Positions 52,684 through 62,165 of a stretch of 64,000 nt of DNA are shown piece by piece. Within the stretch, counting starts at the first letter, position 1, and each line of letters begins with the position of its first letter. The stretch spans positions 1-64,000 of the forward strand of contig JAFDED010000004.1 in the NCBI GenBank assembly GCA_019310535.1, read 5' to 3'. Both the position numbers and the translations under genes were made by a program. The stretch comes from Deltaproteobacteria bacterium (GTDB lineage Bacteria > Desulfobacterota > JAFDED01). The notes beneath the pieces were generated by a model. It was not told the origin of the DNA and did no database searches. It was given only the letters and a program-made list of their open reading frames with translations.

Positions 52684-54561
52684 ATGACCAGTCAACGCCA
52701 TCTGACGGGTATTATCGCCAAAGTCGCCATGGTCACTGCTGTGGCCATGACTCTGTTCCATCTCTATTATACCACGCTGGGCATCATGCAGATGATGTAC
52801 TTCCGAAGCTTCCACGTCATGTTTGCCTGCGTGCTGATTTTTCTGCTCTACCCAATCTCCAGGAAATCATCCCGTTCGAGTGTCCCCTGGTATGATTATC
52901 TCTTTGCCGCCCTGACCATCGCGGGCGGAACATACATCATCGTCGAGTTTGAGTCCATGGTGGCCCGGTTGGGCATCCAGACCACCCGTGATGTGGTCTT
53001 CGCCATCATTACCATCAGCCTTGTATTGGAAGCCACCCGGAGGACCGTTGGGAATGCATTGCCGATCTTATGCCTGGTCTTTATTGCTTACGCCATGTTC
53101 GGACACTACCTTCCCGATGCAATTGCTCACCGAGGCTTCAGCATCCAGCGCATCACCAGTCAGCTTTATTCAACCATGGAAGGCATCTACGGCATGACCA
53201 CAAAAGCCATGGCCGTGTATGTGTTCTTGTTCATAGTATTCGGTGCCTTCCTGGACGCATCCGGCGCCGGCAACTATTTCAACGATTTGGCGTACAGCCT
53301 GACCGGTTCCTGGCGGGGAGGCCCCGCTCAGACCGCCGTGGTTGCCAGCACACTGATGGGGTCGGTCTCGGGGGCCGCAGTGGCCAACGTGGTCGCCACA
53401 GGCAGTTTTACTATCCCTTTGATGAAGAAGGTCGGATATCGCCCGCATGAGGCCGGTGCAATCGAGGCGGCTGCATCCACCGGCGGCCAGTTCATGCCGC
53501 CGGTGATGGGCTCGGGCATATTCATCATGTCCGAGTGGACGGGCATCCCTTACTTTGAAATCGTCAAGTTGGCGTTCCTTCCTGCCCTGCTCTATTTTTT
53601 TTCCGTGGGAGTGTACGTCTATATTCAGGCCAATAAAATGGGCCTTCAGCCGATCCCTCGCTCTGACCTGCCACCCATCGGCAAAACGTTGCTGAAAGGA
53701 ATCCACTACATGGTGCCCCTGATTATTCTGGTTGTGGTGCTTCTTATTGGTCGCACCCCTACGTTTGCTGCAGTCATCGGTATCCTTTCGGTAATTGTGA
53801 TCAGTTGGTTTCGCAGGGAAACCCGGATGTATCCACGGGACATCATGCGTGGACTGGCCATGGGCGCCAGGAAGGCCATAGCAGTTTCCGCGGCCTGCGT
53901 GGCGTCGGGCGTCGTGGTGGGCGTGGTAGGCCTTACAGGGATAGGGCTGTCATTTTCCTCAGGTGTTATTTCACTGGCCGGGGATTCTTTGATCCTCGCC
54001 TTGCTTTTGGTCATGGGCGCCACCGGCATCCTTGGGATGGGCCTGCCCATCACGGCGGCCTATATTGTCACCGCCATTCTGGCAGCTCCGGCCATGCTCA
54101 AGATGGGAATCCCCCTGCTGGTGGCGCATATGGTCATTTTCTGGTTCAGCTCCATCGGCAACGTTACTCCACCTGTCTGCCTTGCGGCATACGCCGGCGC
54201 CGGGATGGCTGGTGCCGATCCCATGCGCACCGGCTTTACCGCCTGGAACGTGGCAAAAGGGTTGTATGTGATACCATTCATGATGGTTTACACTCCGTTG
54301 ATGACCGGTGAACCGGGTCCGATTCTGCTCAATACTTGCCTCATTGCGCTGGGGCTCACGGCCTTCACTATAACACTTTCACGACAATTAATCCGGCCAT
54401 TGAGCCTTTTTCAGCATGCGGCGTTCTTGGGAGCAACGATCTTCCTGCTTTTCCCCATCAACACCATTACTTATGGCTTGGGCATGGCGCTGTTCCTCTG
54501 GGGGATCGTCAGTGATATCTTAAAAGGGAGGGAAAAGATCAGCCAGACTGCTTCGGCTTGA
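52684..54561 (+). CDS. TRAP transporter fused small/large permease
   Basis: TRAP DctM-like motifs AAASTGGQFMPPVMGSGIFIMSEWTGIPY, GATGILGMGLPITAAYIVTAILAAPAMLKMG, GNVTPPVCLAAYAGAGMAGADPMRTG. Confidence 0.95.
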   Translation: MTSQRHLTGIIAKVAMVTAVAMTLFHLYYTTLGIMQMMYFRSFHVMFACVLIFLLYPISRKSSRSSVPWYDYLFAALTIAGGTYIIVEFESMVARLGIQTTRDVVFAIITISLVLEATRRTVGNALPILCLVFIAYAMFGHYLPDAIAHRGFSIQRITSQLYSTMEGIYGMTTKAMAVYVFLFIVFGAFLDASGAGNYFNDLAYSLTGSWRGGPAQTAVVASTLMGSVSGAAVANVVATGSFTIPLMKKVGYRPHEAGAIEAAASTGGQFMPPVMGSGIFIMSEWTGIPYFEIVKLAFLPALLYFFSVGVYVYIQANKMGLQPIPRSDLPPIGKTLLKGIHYMVPLIILVVVLLIGRTPTFAAVIGILSVIVISWFRRETRMYPRDIMRGLAMGARKAIAVSAACVASGVVVGVVGLTGIGLSFSSGVISLAGDSLILALLLVMGATGILGMGLPITAAYIVTAILAAPAMLKMGIPLLVAHMVIFWFSSIGNVTPPVCLAAYAGAGMAGADPMRTGFTAWNVAKGLYVIPFMMVYTPLMTGEPGPILLNTCLIALGLTAFTITLSRQLIRPLSLFQHAAFLGATIFLLFPINTITYGLGMALFLWGIVSDILKGREKISQTASA

Positions 54562-54582
54562 ATTTAGGCGAGGGAAAAGACG

Positions 54583-55056
54583 ATGAAAATCACGATTCCA
54601 GCCGTCTTTGGTGTTTTTGTTGGAATCCTGATCACCGCCCCGGCATCCGGGGGCCGATACGTTATCGAGGTGTACAACGACAGCTTGGGAAAGATGATCA
54701 TCCAGCGGCCCGCGGTGCCCGGCAATAGGTTCTCACTCGAATACATGCACTCCATTCAGCTTCATCCGGTGGTGGAAAACTTCACTTTTGATAAGCAGGG
54801 AGACATCATCCTGACCGACCAGATTATCATGGACCACGGGCACGGGCTGCCTGAGCCCTCCCCAAAGGATCACTGGCGTTTGGTTGATGACAAGATCCAC
54901 ATTTATAACATCAACAAGCGTATTGGGACCATCGTTCTGCGGGTCAGCTTTTTACATGACCAGTTCCTGGTGTTCGGCTCATTTCGACTGAACCTGGTGA
55001 AAGTCGCACGGGGAGGACAGAGAATAATCATTTCTGTCCATCGTTTCGAGGAGTAG
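54583..55056 (+). CDS. DUF1850-like protein
   Basis: FSLEYMHSIQLHPVVENFTF pattern; follows the TRAP permease gene, as is common for DUF1850. Confidence 0.65.
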   Translation: MKITIPAVFGVFVGILITAPASGGRYVIEVYNDSLGKMIIQRPAVPGNRFSLEYMHSIQLHPVVENFTFDKQGDIILTDQIIMDHGHGLPEPSPKDHWRLVDDKIHIYNINKRIGTIVLRVSFLHDQFLVFGSFRLNLVKVARGGQRIIISVHRFEE

Positions 55057-55176
55057 TTCTTTCCCCCGAGTCGCCCTATGGGTGCGGCAGTTCACTAAAG
55101 GGCGGTGTCCAGCGTTTTGGCGGAGCTTGCCCGACTTCGCATTTTGTTCCGAGTTCCGGGTGATGAGGAGGTTTCT

Positions 55177-56307
55177 ATGCAGCTTACGGAAAAGGAGATC
55201 AAGTTCGCCACAGATGGTATTGATCGTCTGGTTTGTGCTCCAATCGGCGCCAAGTTTTTCCGGCGCACCGAATACCCGCTGATCCATTTGCTCTATGAGG
55301 CGGCCCGAAAAAAAACGGCGACGGGAGACCCGTTGAGCTACCAGGCGGCCAAAGGCCTGGCCGAGCGGGTCAAGCCGGGTGACACGGTGATTTTTCTGAC
55401 CGGTTGGTACTTGCCCATGTACATGATCGGCGAGAATGACGGCCCTCCGGGCTCCGCTGGCTTGGCCCGCGCCATCAACTTCGGGCTGGGGGCCACTCCC
55501 ATCGTCTTCTCAGAGTCCGGCCACCTGGACATAATAAAGGCCTCTTTTCAAGGTGCGGGCTTTCGCATTGCCGATGATCTCAAAGAGGCCCGGAAGATAA
55601 TGCGCCGCGTATATGTGGCAGCCCCGCTCTCGCCTCGCATGGATGAAACACAGAGCATAGAGATCATAAATCGCCGGCTGGATGAGCTGAAGCCCTCTGC
55701 CGTCATCGCAGTGGAGAAAAGCGGTCCCAATGCAGCCGGACTGAATCACTCGCTGCCCGGACGAGATCTGACACCCATCAACGGGAAATACCACCTCTTG
55801 GTGGAAGAGGCCCGGCGCAGGGGCATATTTACCATTGGCTGCGGTGATGGCGGCAACGAGATCGGCATGGGCAACGTTCACGAGGAGGTGCGAAAATACC
55901 TTGCCACCGGCGACACGTGCTACTGTGGATGGTATTCAGGTTGCGCCGCCACTACTCAGACTGATGTACTGGTTGTGGGCTTCATTTCCAATTGGGCCGC
56001 TTATGGCATCGAGGCAGCACTGGCACTATTCCTCCAGCGCCACGAACTCATGCATGACGGGGAGATCGAGGAGCGTGTTTTGCGCTTGACCGCCGACGCC
56101 GGCGCTGCCGGACCTCCTTACGGATTTTCCGAAATGGGTGTGGATGAGCTTCCCACCCGCTTTAATATCCTGCTGGTAGAACAGCTCAAGTTCACCGTGC
56201 TGGATTACCTGACACATACAGAGGGCCGCCGCAGATACATGGAGACTATCAAGGGGATCGCAGCCCTGGACACTTGGATTAAAGAGGAATACGCCCACAA
56301 AGATTAG
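55177..56307 (+). CDS. DUF4392 (D-glutamate cyclase-like C-terminal domain) protein
   Basis: VIAVEKSGPNAAGLNHSLPGRDLTPINGKYH, TIGCGDGGNEIGMGNV, SNWAAYGIEAALAL; GGAGG upstream of ATG 55177. Confidence 0.8.
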   Translation: MQLTEKEIKFATDGIDRLVCAPIGAKFFRRTEYPLIHLLYEAARKKTATGDPLSYQAAKGLAERVKPGDTVIFLTGWYLPMYMIGENDGPPGSAGLARAINFGLGATPIVFSESGHLDIIKASFQGAGFRIADDLKEARKIMRRVYVAAPLSPRMDETQSIEIINRRLDELKPSAVIAVEKSGPNAAGLNHSLPGRDLTPINGKYHLLVEEARRRGIFTIGCGDGGNEIGMGNVHEEVRKYLATGDTCYCGWYSGCAATTQTDVLVVGFISNWAAYGIEAALALFLQRHELMHDGEIEERVLRLTADAGAAGPPYGFSEMGVDELPTRFNILLVEQLKFTVLDYLTHTEGRRRYMETIKGIAALDTWIKEEYAHKD

Positions 56308-56351
56308 TGAGGTGTCTCAATGTCGACTTTTGTAAAAGGAGGAGGAAAGCC

Positions 56352-57326
56352 ATGAAGAAGAGAACATCCGTCTGGTTTGTCAGTTTAGCGGCGCTATTGG
56401 TTTTTGGGTTCAGCCCATCGGTTCCGGCAGCGGACTATCCGGTAAAGCCGGTTCAGTTGATCGTGCCCTATTCGCCCGGAGGCAGCCTGGACAGGACTGC
56501 TCGGATCATCGCAAAACACGCCGAGAAGTACCTGGGCCAGAAGGTGGTAGTCGTTAACAGGACCGGCGCCAGCGGTTCCGTCGGCTTCACGGCCATCGCG
56601 CAGGCCAAGCCGGAGGGTTACGTCCTGGGTATGGGCGCCACACCTTTGATCCAGCACCACCTGCTCCTGGAAGGGGTGACATACACATACAAAAGCTTCA
56701 CCCCCGTCGTAATGTGCTCCTATGATAATAACACCTTTACGGTGAAAGCTGGGAGCCCCATCGACAAGCCATGGAAGGAGTTTTTGGCATATATGAAGGC
56801 GCATCCTAATGAAATACCCATCGGATTGGGAGGACACTGGTCTTCCCTGGATCTGGCTCGGGCGGCTTTCGAGCTGGCCACCGGGACGAGCTTTCGCAGG
56901 GTCCAATTCAAGGGAGGCGCCAAGGCTGTCGCATCTGTTCTGGGGGGGCATACTATGGCCACCACCGCTTATCAGGATGAAATTTACGACCACGTTAAGT
57001 TGGGCAAGCTTCGCATCCTGACCTTTATGTCCGAGAAGCGCATGGCCAACTTCCCCGATGTCCCAACCATGAAGGAACTCGGTTACGATGTGGTCATGGG
57101 TGTATGGCGTGGTGTCATCGCTCCCAACGGTCTGCCGGACGACGTCAAAAAGAAGGTCATCGAGGCTTTTGACAAGACGATCAAGGATCCCGCACTCAAG
57201 GCAGACTTCGAAAAAGGAAAGGTCCCCTACGTGTATAAGAACGCCGAGGAATTTGGAAAGATCAGGGCTCAGGGCCACGAGAAAATCACCAAGATCGTCC
57301 AGACCATCAAGGCCAGGTCAAAATAA
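56352..57326 (+). CDS. Tripartite tricarboxylate transporter substrate-binding protein (TctC/Bug family)
   Basis: Signal peptide; YPVKPVQLIVPYSPGGSLDRTARI, VVVNRTGASGSVGFTAIAQAKPEGY. Confidence 0.93.
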   Translation: MKKRTSVWFVSLAALLVFGFSPSVPAADYPVKPVQLIVPYSPGGSLDRTARIIAKHAEKYLGQKVVVVNRTGASGSVGFTAIAQAKPEGYVLGMGATPLIQHHLLLEGVTYTYKSFTPVVMCSYDNNTFTVKAGSPIDKPWKEFLAYMKAHPNEIPIGLGGHWSSLDLARAAFELATGTSFRRVQFKGGAKAVASVLGGHTMATTAYQDEIYDHVKLGKLRILTFMSEKRMANFPDVPTMKELGYDVVMGVWRGVIAPNGLPDDVKKKVIEAFDKTIKDPALKADFEKGKVPYVYKNAEEFGKIRAQGHEKITKIVQTIKARSK

Positions 57327-57397
57327 GAATTTATCGGGGGAATCCGGCGTCCTTATGGTTCAAAACTCAAGGGTTCCCCCTGTACATGTAAATTCTT
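57325..57397. repeat. Intercistronic stem-loop between TctC-like and TctB-like genes
   Basis: AAGAATTTA (57325-57333)/TAAATTCTT (57389-57397) outer stem and GGGGGAATCC (57336-57345)/GGGTTCCCCC (57371-57380) inner stem. Confidence 0.8.
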
Positions 57398-57447
57398 CGT
57401 GAAGACGAGATCGATTCGGAAACGAGCCGGTTAAAGTTTGGAGGATT

Positions 57448-57939
57448 GTGATGTCCCGCGCTGAGAGGCTCTCCGTTCCTTTGACGCTGATCGTTTTCAG
57501 CGCCCTGAGCTATTTACAGACAACAAGATTTCCGCCCCTGGCGGCCCGATTCCCCAAATTGGTCATTACGGGAATATTGTCGCTGTCGTTGTGCCTCTTT
57601 ATCAAAGAATTGAGATCCCGCACACCACCGGCCGAAGTGGAATCAGAGAAAGAGAATGCGGAAGGGCTGCAGTTTGGTGCCGGGGGGCTCACCATGCCCA
57701 GGGCCCGGCAGAGCCTGATTATCGTCTCCATGATCGGATATATTGGCCTCTTGCAATATCTGGGCTTTGTATTGGCCACGCTTCCGTTTCTTCTTGTGCA
57801 ATTCTGGCTCCTTGGATATCGGGGGATCTGGACCGTCGTGTCGGTGGCGGTTTGCATGACTTTGGCGATTTATTATATATTTGTTAAGATTTTTCTGATT
57901 ATGTTTCCGGAGGGGATCATTTTACCCGGTCTTTTATGA
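57448..57939 (+). CDS. TctB-family small permease subunit
   Basis: About 163 aa, four TM segments, between TctC- and TctA-like genes. Confidence 0.82.
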   Translation: MMSRAERLSVPLTLIVFSALSYLQTTRFPPLAARFPKLVITGILSLSLCLFIKELRSRTPPAEVESEKENAEGLQFGAGGLTMPRARQSLIIVSMIGYIGLLQYLGFVLATLPFLLVQFWLLGYRGIWTVVSVAVCMTLAIYYIFVKIFLIMFPEGIILPGLL

Positions 57940-58012
57940 CAAAGAGGCATGACTGTTTCTTCACTGCCAAACAGACTGAAAGCGGCACATATTTTGCCGG
58001 TATGAGGACCGT

Positions 58013-59497
58013 ATGCTCCACAACATTTCCGCCGGCTTTTTTGTTGCCTTTCAGTTGCTCACGATCCTTACGAGTGCCCTTGGCGTGATGTTTGGGATCA
58101 TTGTGGGTGCCATTCCCGGCCTGTCTGCCACAATGGGCGTGGCGCTTCTGGTCCCTCTTACCTTTGTCATGGAACCCGCCCAGGGTTTGCTTATGCTCAT
58201 GGGTATTTTCTGCGGCGCTGTTTACGGCGGCTCCATCTCCGCCATCCTTTTTCGCGTTCCGGGAACAGGCGCCGCTGTGATGACCATGCTCGACGGCAAC
58301 GAGATGACAAAAAAGGGGGAGAGCCAGAAAGCGCTTCAAGCCTCGGTATGGGCATCCTTTGCCGGCGGCGTAATGAGCGCCTTTGCCCTCATGTTTTTTG
58401 CCCCCGCCCTAGCGGTGATCGCGTTGAAATTCGGCCCCTCGGAGTACTTCGCCCTGGCTCTATGCGGATTGACGATCATTTGCACCCTTGAGTCCAGCAA
58501 TCTCATCAAGGGTTTTATCAGTGGGCTGTTCGGTCTCCTGGTGGGAACCATGGGGCTGGACCCCATGACGGGTTACCCCCGCTTCACCTTTGGACGGGCT
58601 GATCTTTTCGAGGGAGTCCAGCTCATTCCTGCGCTCATCGGCCTGTTCTCGTTACCCGAGGTTCTCTCTATTGTGACACGAAGAGGGAGCGTGAAGATGA
58701 TTTCGGGTGCTGAAATGACCCATAAAGGATTGACCCGCGGGGAAATCCGTCGCACTGCGCCCTTGCTGGTTAAAACAGGTCTTCTGGGAGTGTTTATCGG
58801 GGTCTTGCCCGGTGCCGGTGGTGTGATCTCTTCCATTATTTCTTACAGTGAAGCCAAACGATCGGCCAAAAGACCCGAATTATTCGGAACAGGGATTATC
58901 GAGGGAGTGATCGCCCCTGAAGCAGCAAACAACGGGTCTTCAGCAGCGTCTCTGGTGCCAATGCTGACTCTCGGCATCCCCGGCAGCGCAACCGCTGCCA
59001 TCTTCCTTGGTGCCCTGACAATACATGGCTTGCGTCCCGGTCCCCTGCTGTTCCACAGCAACTCTTCAGTGGTCTTCGGGCTACTGGTGGGAACGTTTTA
59101 TGTTCAGGTCATCATGCTCATATTAGGGCTTTTTGGGGCACGGTTGTTTGCCCGGCTTGTTCAAATTCCGGGCGCATTCATCGCCCCCAGCATCGCATTG
59201 TTCAGCATAGTCGGCTCTTATGCCATGGGGACCAACATTTTCGACGTGTGGATCATGTTCATTTTCGGAATCATAGGGACCTTGATAAAGCGATACGGAT
59301 TTTCCTCGCCTGCCCTGCTCTTGGCCCTTGTGCTCGGCCCCATTTTGGAAGAGAACATGGCCGCCAGCCTCCAGATATCAGGAGGCTCCCTATGGATATT
59401 TATCAGCCGTCCTCTGACGCTGTTGATTTACGCCGCAACCATTTTCCTGATTATCGGCACTCTGCGGCATCTGAAGAAACAAAGATTATCTTCATGA
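58013..59497 (+). CDS. TctA-family large permease subunit
   Basis: GIIVGAIPGLSATMGVALLVPLTF, GAVYGGSISAILFRVPGTGAAVMTMLDG, GVLPGAGGVISSIISYSEAKR. Confidence 0.95.
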   Translation: MLHNISAGFFVAFQLLTILTSALGVMFGIIVGAIPGLSATMGVALLVPLTFVMEPAQGLLMLMGIFCGAVYGGSISAILFRVPGTGAAVMTMLDGNEMTKKGESQKALQASVWASFAGGVMSAFALMFFAPALAVIALKFGPSEYFALALCGLTIICTLESSNLIKGFISGLFGLLVGTMGLDPMTGYPRFTFGRADLFEGVQLIPALIGLFSLPEVLSIVTRRGSVKMISGAEMTHKGLTRGEIRRTAPLLVKTGLLGVFIGVLPGAGGVISSIISYSEAKRSAKRPELFGTGIIEGVIAPEAANNGSSAASLVPMLTLGIPGSATAAIFLGALTIHGLRPGPLLFHSNSSVVFGLLVGTFYVQVIMLILGLFGARLFARLVQIPGAFIAPSIALFSIVGSYAMGTNIFDVWIMFIFGIIGTLIKRYGFSSPALLLALVLGPILEENMAASLQISGGSLWIFISRPLTLLIYAATIFLIIGTLRHLKKQRLSS

Positions 59498-59513
59498 ATG
59501 GGAGGTACAACCG

Positions 59514-60440
59514 ATGGCCAAAGAGATTCGAAAGCCGGATTTTGTCTGGCTCAACGGTGAATTTATCCCCTTTGACGAGGCCAGAGTCCACCTGTTGAGC
59601 CCCTGCGCCCGCTATGGCATCAATGTCTTCGAGGGTCTGCGTGCTTACTGGAATGATGAGGTGCGGCAACTCTACGCATTCCGTCTCCGGGAACACTATG
59701 TCCGGCTTGCGGAGTCCATGAAGATGATGCGGCTTCAGATTCCGCAGTCCATAGAGGATAATATCAAAATCCTGATAGAGACCTTTCAAAAGAATAACCT
59801 GCGCGAAGATTGCCACATCAGACACGTTGTCTATGTAGATGGTTTTGAGGGGTATTATTCCACAGAACCGGTGGGCATGCTCGTGTGCGCCCTTCCCACG
59901 GGGCGGTTTCTTAATATCGAGGAGGGCATCACTGCCACCATCAGTTCCTGGCGGAGGATAGATGACAACAGCATCCCGGCGCGCATAAAGGCGGGATCCA
60001 ATTATCAGAACAGCAGACTTGCTACGATGTGGGCCAAAAAAGACGGCTATGACCAGCCCATCATACTGAACGCCGACGGGAAAGTGGCCGAGGGACCGGG
60101 TTCGTGTTTCTTCATGGTGCGCAAGGGGATAGTCCTCACTCCGCCCGTCACCGCCGGCATACTTGAAAGTGTAACCCGCGATTCGCTGATCCAGTTGATC
60201 AGCGAGGAATTGAGGCTTCCAATGGAAGTCCGAGACATCGACCGGACAGAGGTATACGTGGCAGAAGAGGCCTTCCTCTGCGGGAGCGGCTATGAGGTTA
60301 CTCCCATCAATTCGGTTGACCGCTTACCCCTGGGTGAGGGAAAGCCGGGACCCATTACCCGTCGGATACAGAAAGCTTACTTTGACATCGCTAGGGGACG
60401 TAGCCCCAAGTATCCTGAGTGGAGAACTGCCGTTTACTGA
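59514..60440 (+). CDS. Class IV (branched-chain/D-amino-acid-type) aminotransferase
   Basis: VWLNGEFIPFDEARVHLLSPCARYGINVFEGLRAYW, IKAGSNYQNSRLATMWAK, VAEGPGSCFFMV. Confidence 0.9.
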   Translation: MAKEIRKPDFVWLNGEFIPFDEARVHLLSPCARYGINVFEGLRAYWNDEVRQLYAFRLREHYVRLAESMKMMRLQIPQSIEDNIKILIETFQKNNLREDCHIRHVVYVDGFEGYYSTEPVGMLVCALPTGRFLNIEEGITATISSWRRIDDNSIPARIKAGSNYQNSRLATMWAKKDGYDQPIILNADGKVAEGPGSCFFMVRKGIVLTPPVTAGILESVTRDSLIQLISEELRLPMEVRDIDRTEVYVAEEAFLCGSGYEVTPINSVDRLPLGEGKPGPITRRIQKAYFDIARGRSPKYPEWRTAVY

Positions 60441-60463
60441 GCGGTGCAACTGCGGGGACGCAA

Positions 60464-62164
60464 ATGGATAGCATTACTCTGGAAGTGATCTGGAGCCGTT
60501 TGATCTCCATTGTGGATGAGATGGCCATCACACTCAAAAGAATGTCTTTCTCCACTATCGTCAGGGAGGCCAACGATTTTGCTTGCGTACTCTTCAACGA
60601 ACGGGGAGAGTCAATAGCCCAGAGCAGCCTGTCCATTCCTTCCTTCATCGGGTGCCTTCCCCGCACTATCAAGTTGATGCTCGAGCGGTTTCCGCCTGAG
60701 GCTCTGGCGGAAGGCGACGTGCTGATCACCAATGATCCGTGGATAGGCGCAGGACACTTGCCGGACATTGTCGTGGTGGCCCCCATCCACCGCAGTGGAA
60801 AGCTTATCGGGTTCAGCGGAAGCATTGCACACGCCTCGGACGTGGGAGGCCGGCTCTGGTCGGCCGATGCTGGCGAACTATTCGAAGAAGGAATCAGAAT
60901 TCCCGTCATGAAGCTTTATCGGTGCGGTGAACCCAATCAGGACCTGCTTGAAATGATCCTGGCAAACGTCCGCGTCCCGGAGCAAGTGCTGGGCGATATC
61001 AGCGCCCAGGTCATTGCCAACGAAATGATTGTCAAACGACTGGATGAGCTGTTGACCGAGTATGAGCAGGAAGACCTGGAGGAGCTTTCTCAGGAGGTCA
61101 TCCGCCGCTCCGAGCAGGCCATGCGCAATGAGATCGAACGAATTTCCGACGGCACTTACCGACACACGGTCCATGCCGATGGGTTCGAATCACCGGTGAC
61201 GATCTGCTGCACCCTGACAGTGGAAGGATCGGATCTTCGGGTCGACTACGCGGGCAGTTCTTCCCAGAGCCGACGGGGGATCAACGTGGTGCCTAACTAC
61301 ACCTTTTCGTTCACCATGTACGCCGTCAAGTGCGCCCTTCTGCCCCATATTCCAAACAACGAAGGGTGTTTTCGGCCTGTAGATGTGTGTGCGCCCGAGG
61401 GCACTATCTTCAACCCTCGCTTTCCCGCCGCCGTGGGAGCGAGGCACATCATCGGTCACTACATACCGTATGCCGTCTTCGGCGCACTGGCCCGGGTCAT
61501 TCCCGAGCGGGTCATTGCTGATAGCGGAACCAGCGGATATCCTTACTTCGGTGGAACCGATGAGCGCGGCAGAAAATTCACCCAGTTCTTACCCACGGCC
61601 GGCGGCCTGGGAGCCAGACACGATAAGGACGGTGAGAACTGCCTCTATTTTCCGAGCAACGTCTCCAATGTCCCCGTGGAAGTGGTGGAAGCGATGACAC
61701 CTCTGCAGATTGATCGCAAGGAATTCGCGACGGATTCGGGGGGTCCCGGGAAGTTTCGGGGTGGCTGCGGGCAGGAGTTTGTGATCCGAATAAAAGATGG
61801 TGCCGACATTCCGCCCTTAACCATGTCCATGATCACCGAGCGCACCATATTTCCCGCCAACGGTATCGCCGGGGGCAAGCCGGGCTGCACCCGGGTAACG
61901 GTGCTCAACGATGGAGAGACACCCCATCCCAAGCTCCAGGTCCCGTTCCCCCCCGGAACCCGTATTTTCACCCTTGCACCTGGCGGCGGCGGCTACGGGG
62001 ACCCTCTTGAACGCGATCCGGTCCTGGTCGCGCAGGACGTCCGATTGGGTCTTGTCTCCCATGAGAGAGCCCGCGAGGACTACGGGGTGGTCCTGGACCT
62101 CAATACCGGAGAGGTCTTAATCGAGGAGACATTGAAATTGCGTAAAGAGATGAGTCGCGACTGA
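60464..62164 (+). CDS. Hydantoinase B/5-oxoprolinase-family subunit (HyuB)
   Basis: MDSITLEVIWSRLISIVDEMAITLKRMSFSTIVREANDFACVLFNERGESIAQS; GAGHLPDIVVVAPI; LAPGGGGYGDPLERDP. Confidence 0.95.
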   Translation: MDSITLEVIWSRLISIVDEMAITLKRMSFSTIVREANDFACVLFNERGESIAQSSLSIPSFIGCLPRTIKLMLERFPPEALAEGDVLITNDPWIGAGHLPDIVVVAPIHRSGKLIGFSGSIAHASDVGGRLWSADAGELFEEGIRIPVMKLYRCGEPNQDLLEMILANVRVPEQVLGDISAQVIANEMIVKRLDELLTEYEQEDLEELSQEVIRRSEQAMRNEIERISDGTYRHTVHADGFESPVTICCTLTVEGSDLRVDYAGSSSQSRRGINVVPNYTFSFTMYAVKCALLPHIPNNEGCFRPVDVCAPEGTIFNPRFPAAVGARHIIGHYIPYAVFGALARVIPERVIADSGTSGYPYFGGTDERGRKFTQFLPTAGGLGARHDKDGENCLYFPSNVSNVPVEVVEAMTPLQIDRKEFATDSGGPGKFRGGCGQEFVIRIKDGADIPPLTMSMITERTIFPANGIAGGKPGCTRVTVLNDGETPHPKLQVPFPPGTRIFTLAPGGGGYGDPLERDPVLVAQDVRLGLVSHERAREDYGVVLDLNTGEVLIEETLKLRKEMSRD

Positions 62165-62165
62165 G

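Noticed and set aside
56394-57278. 294-aa minus-strand ORF
   Set aside because: Antisense shadow of the TctC-like substrate-binding protein; no recognisable motifs.
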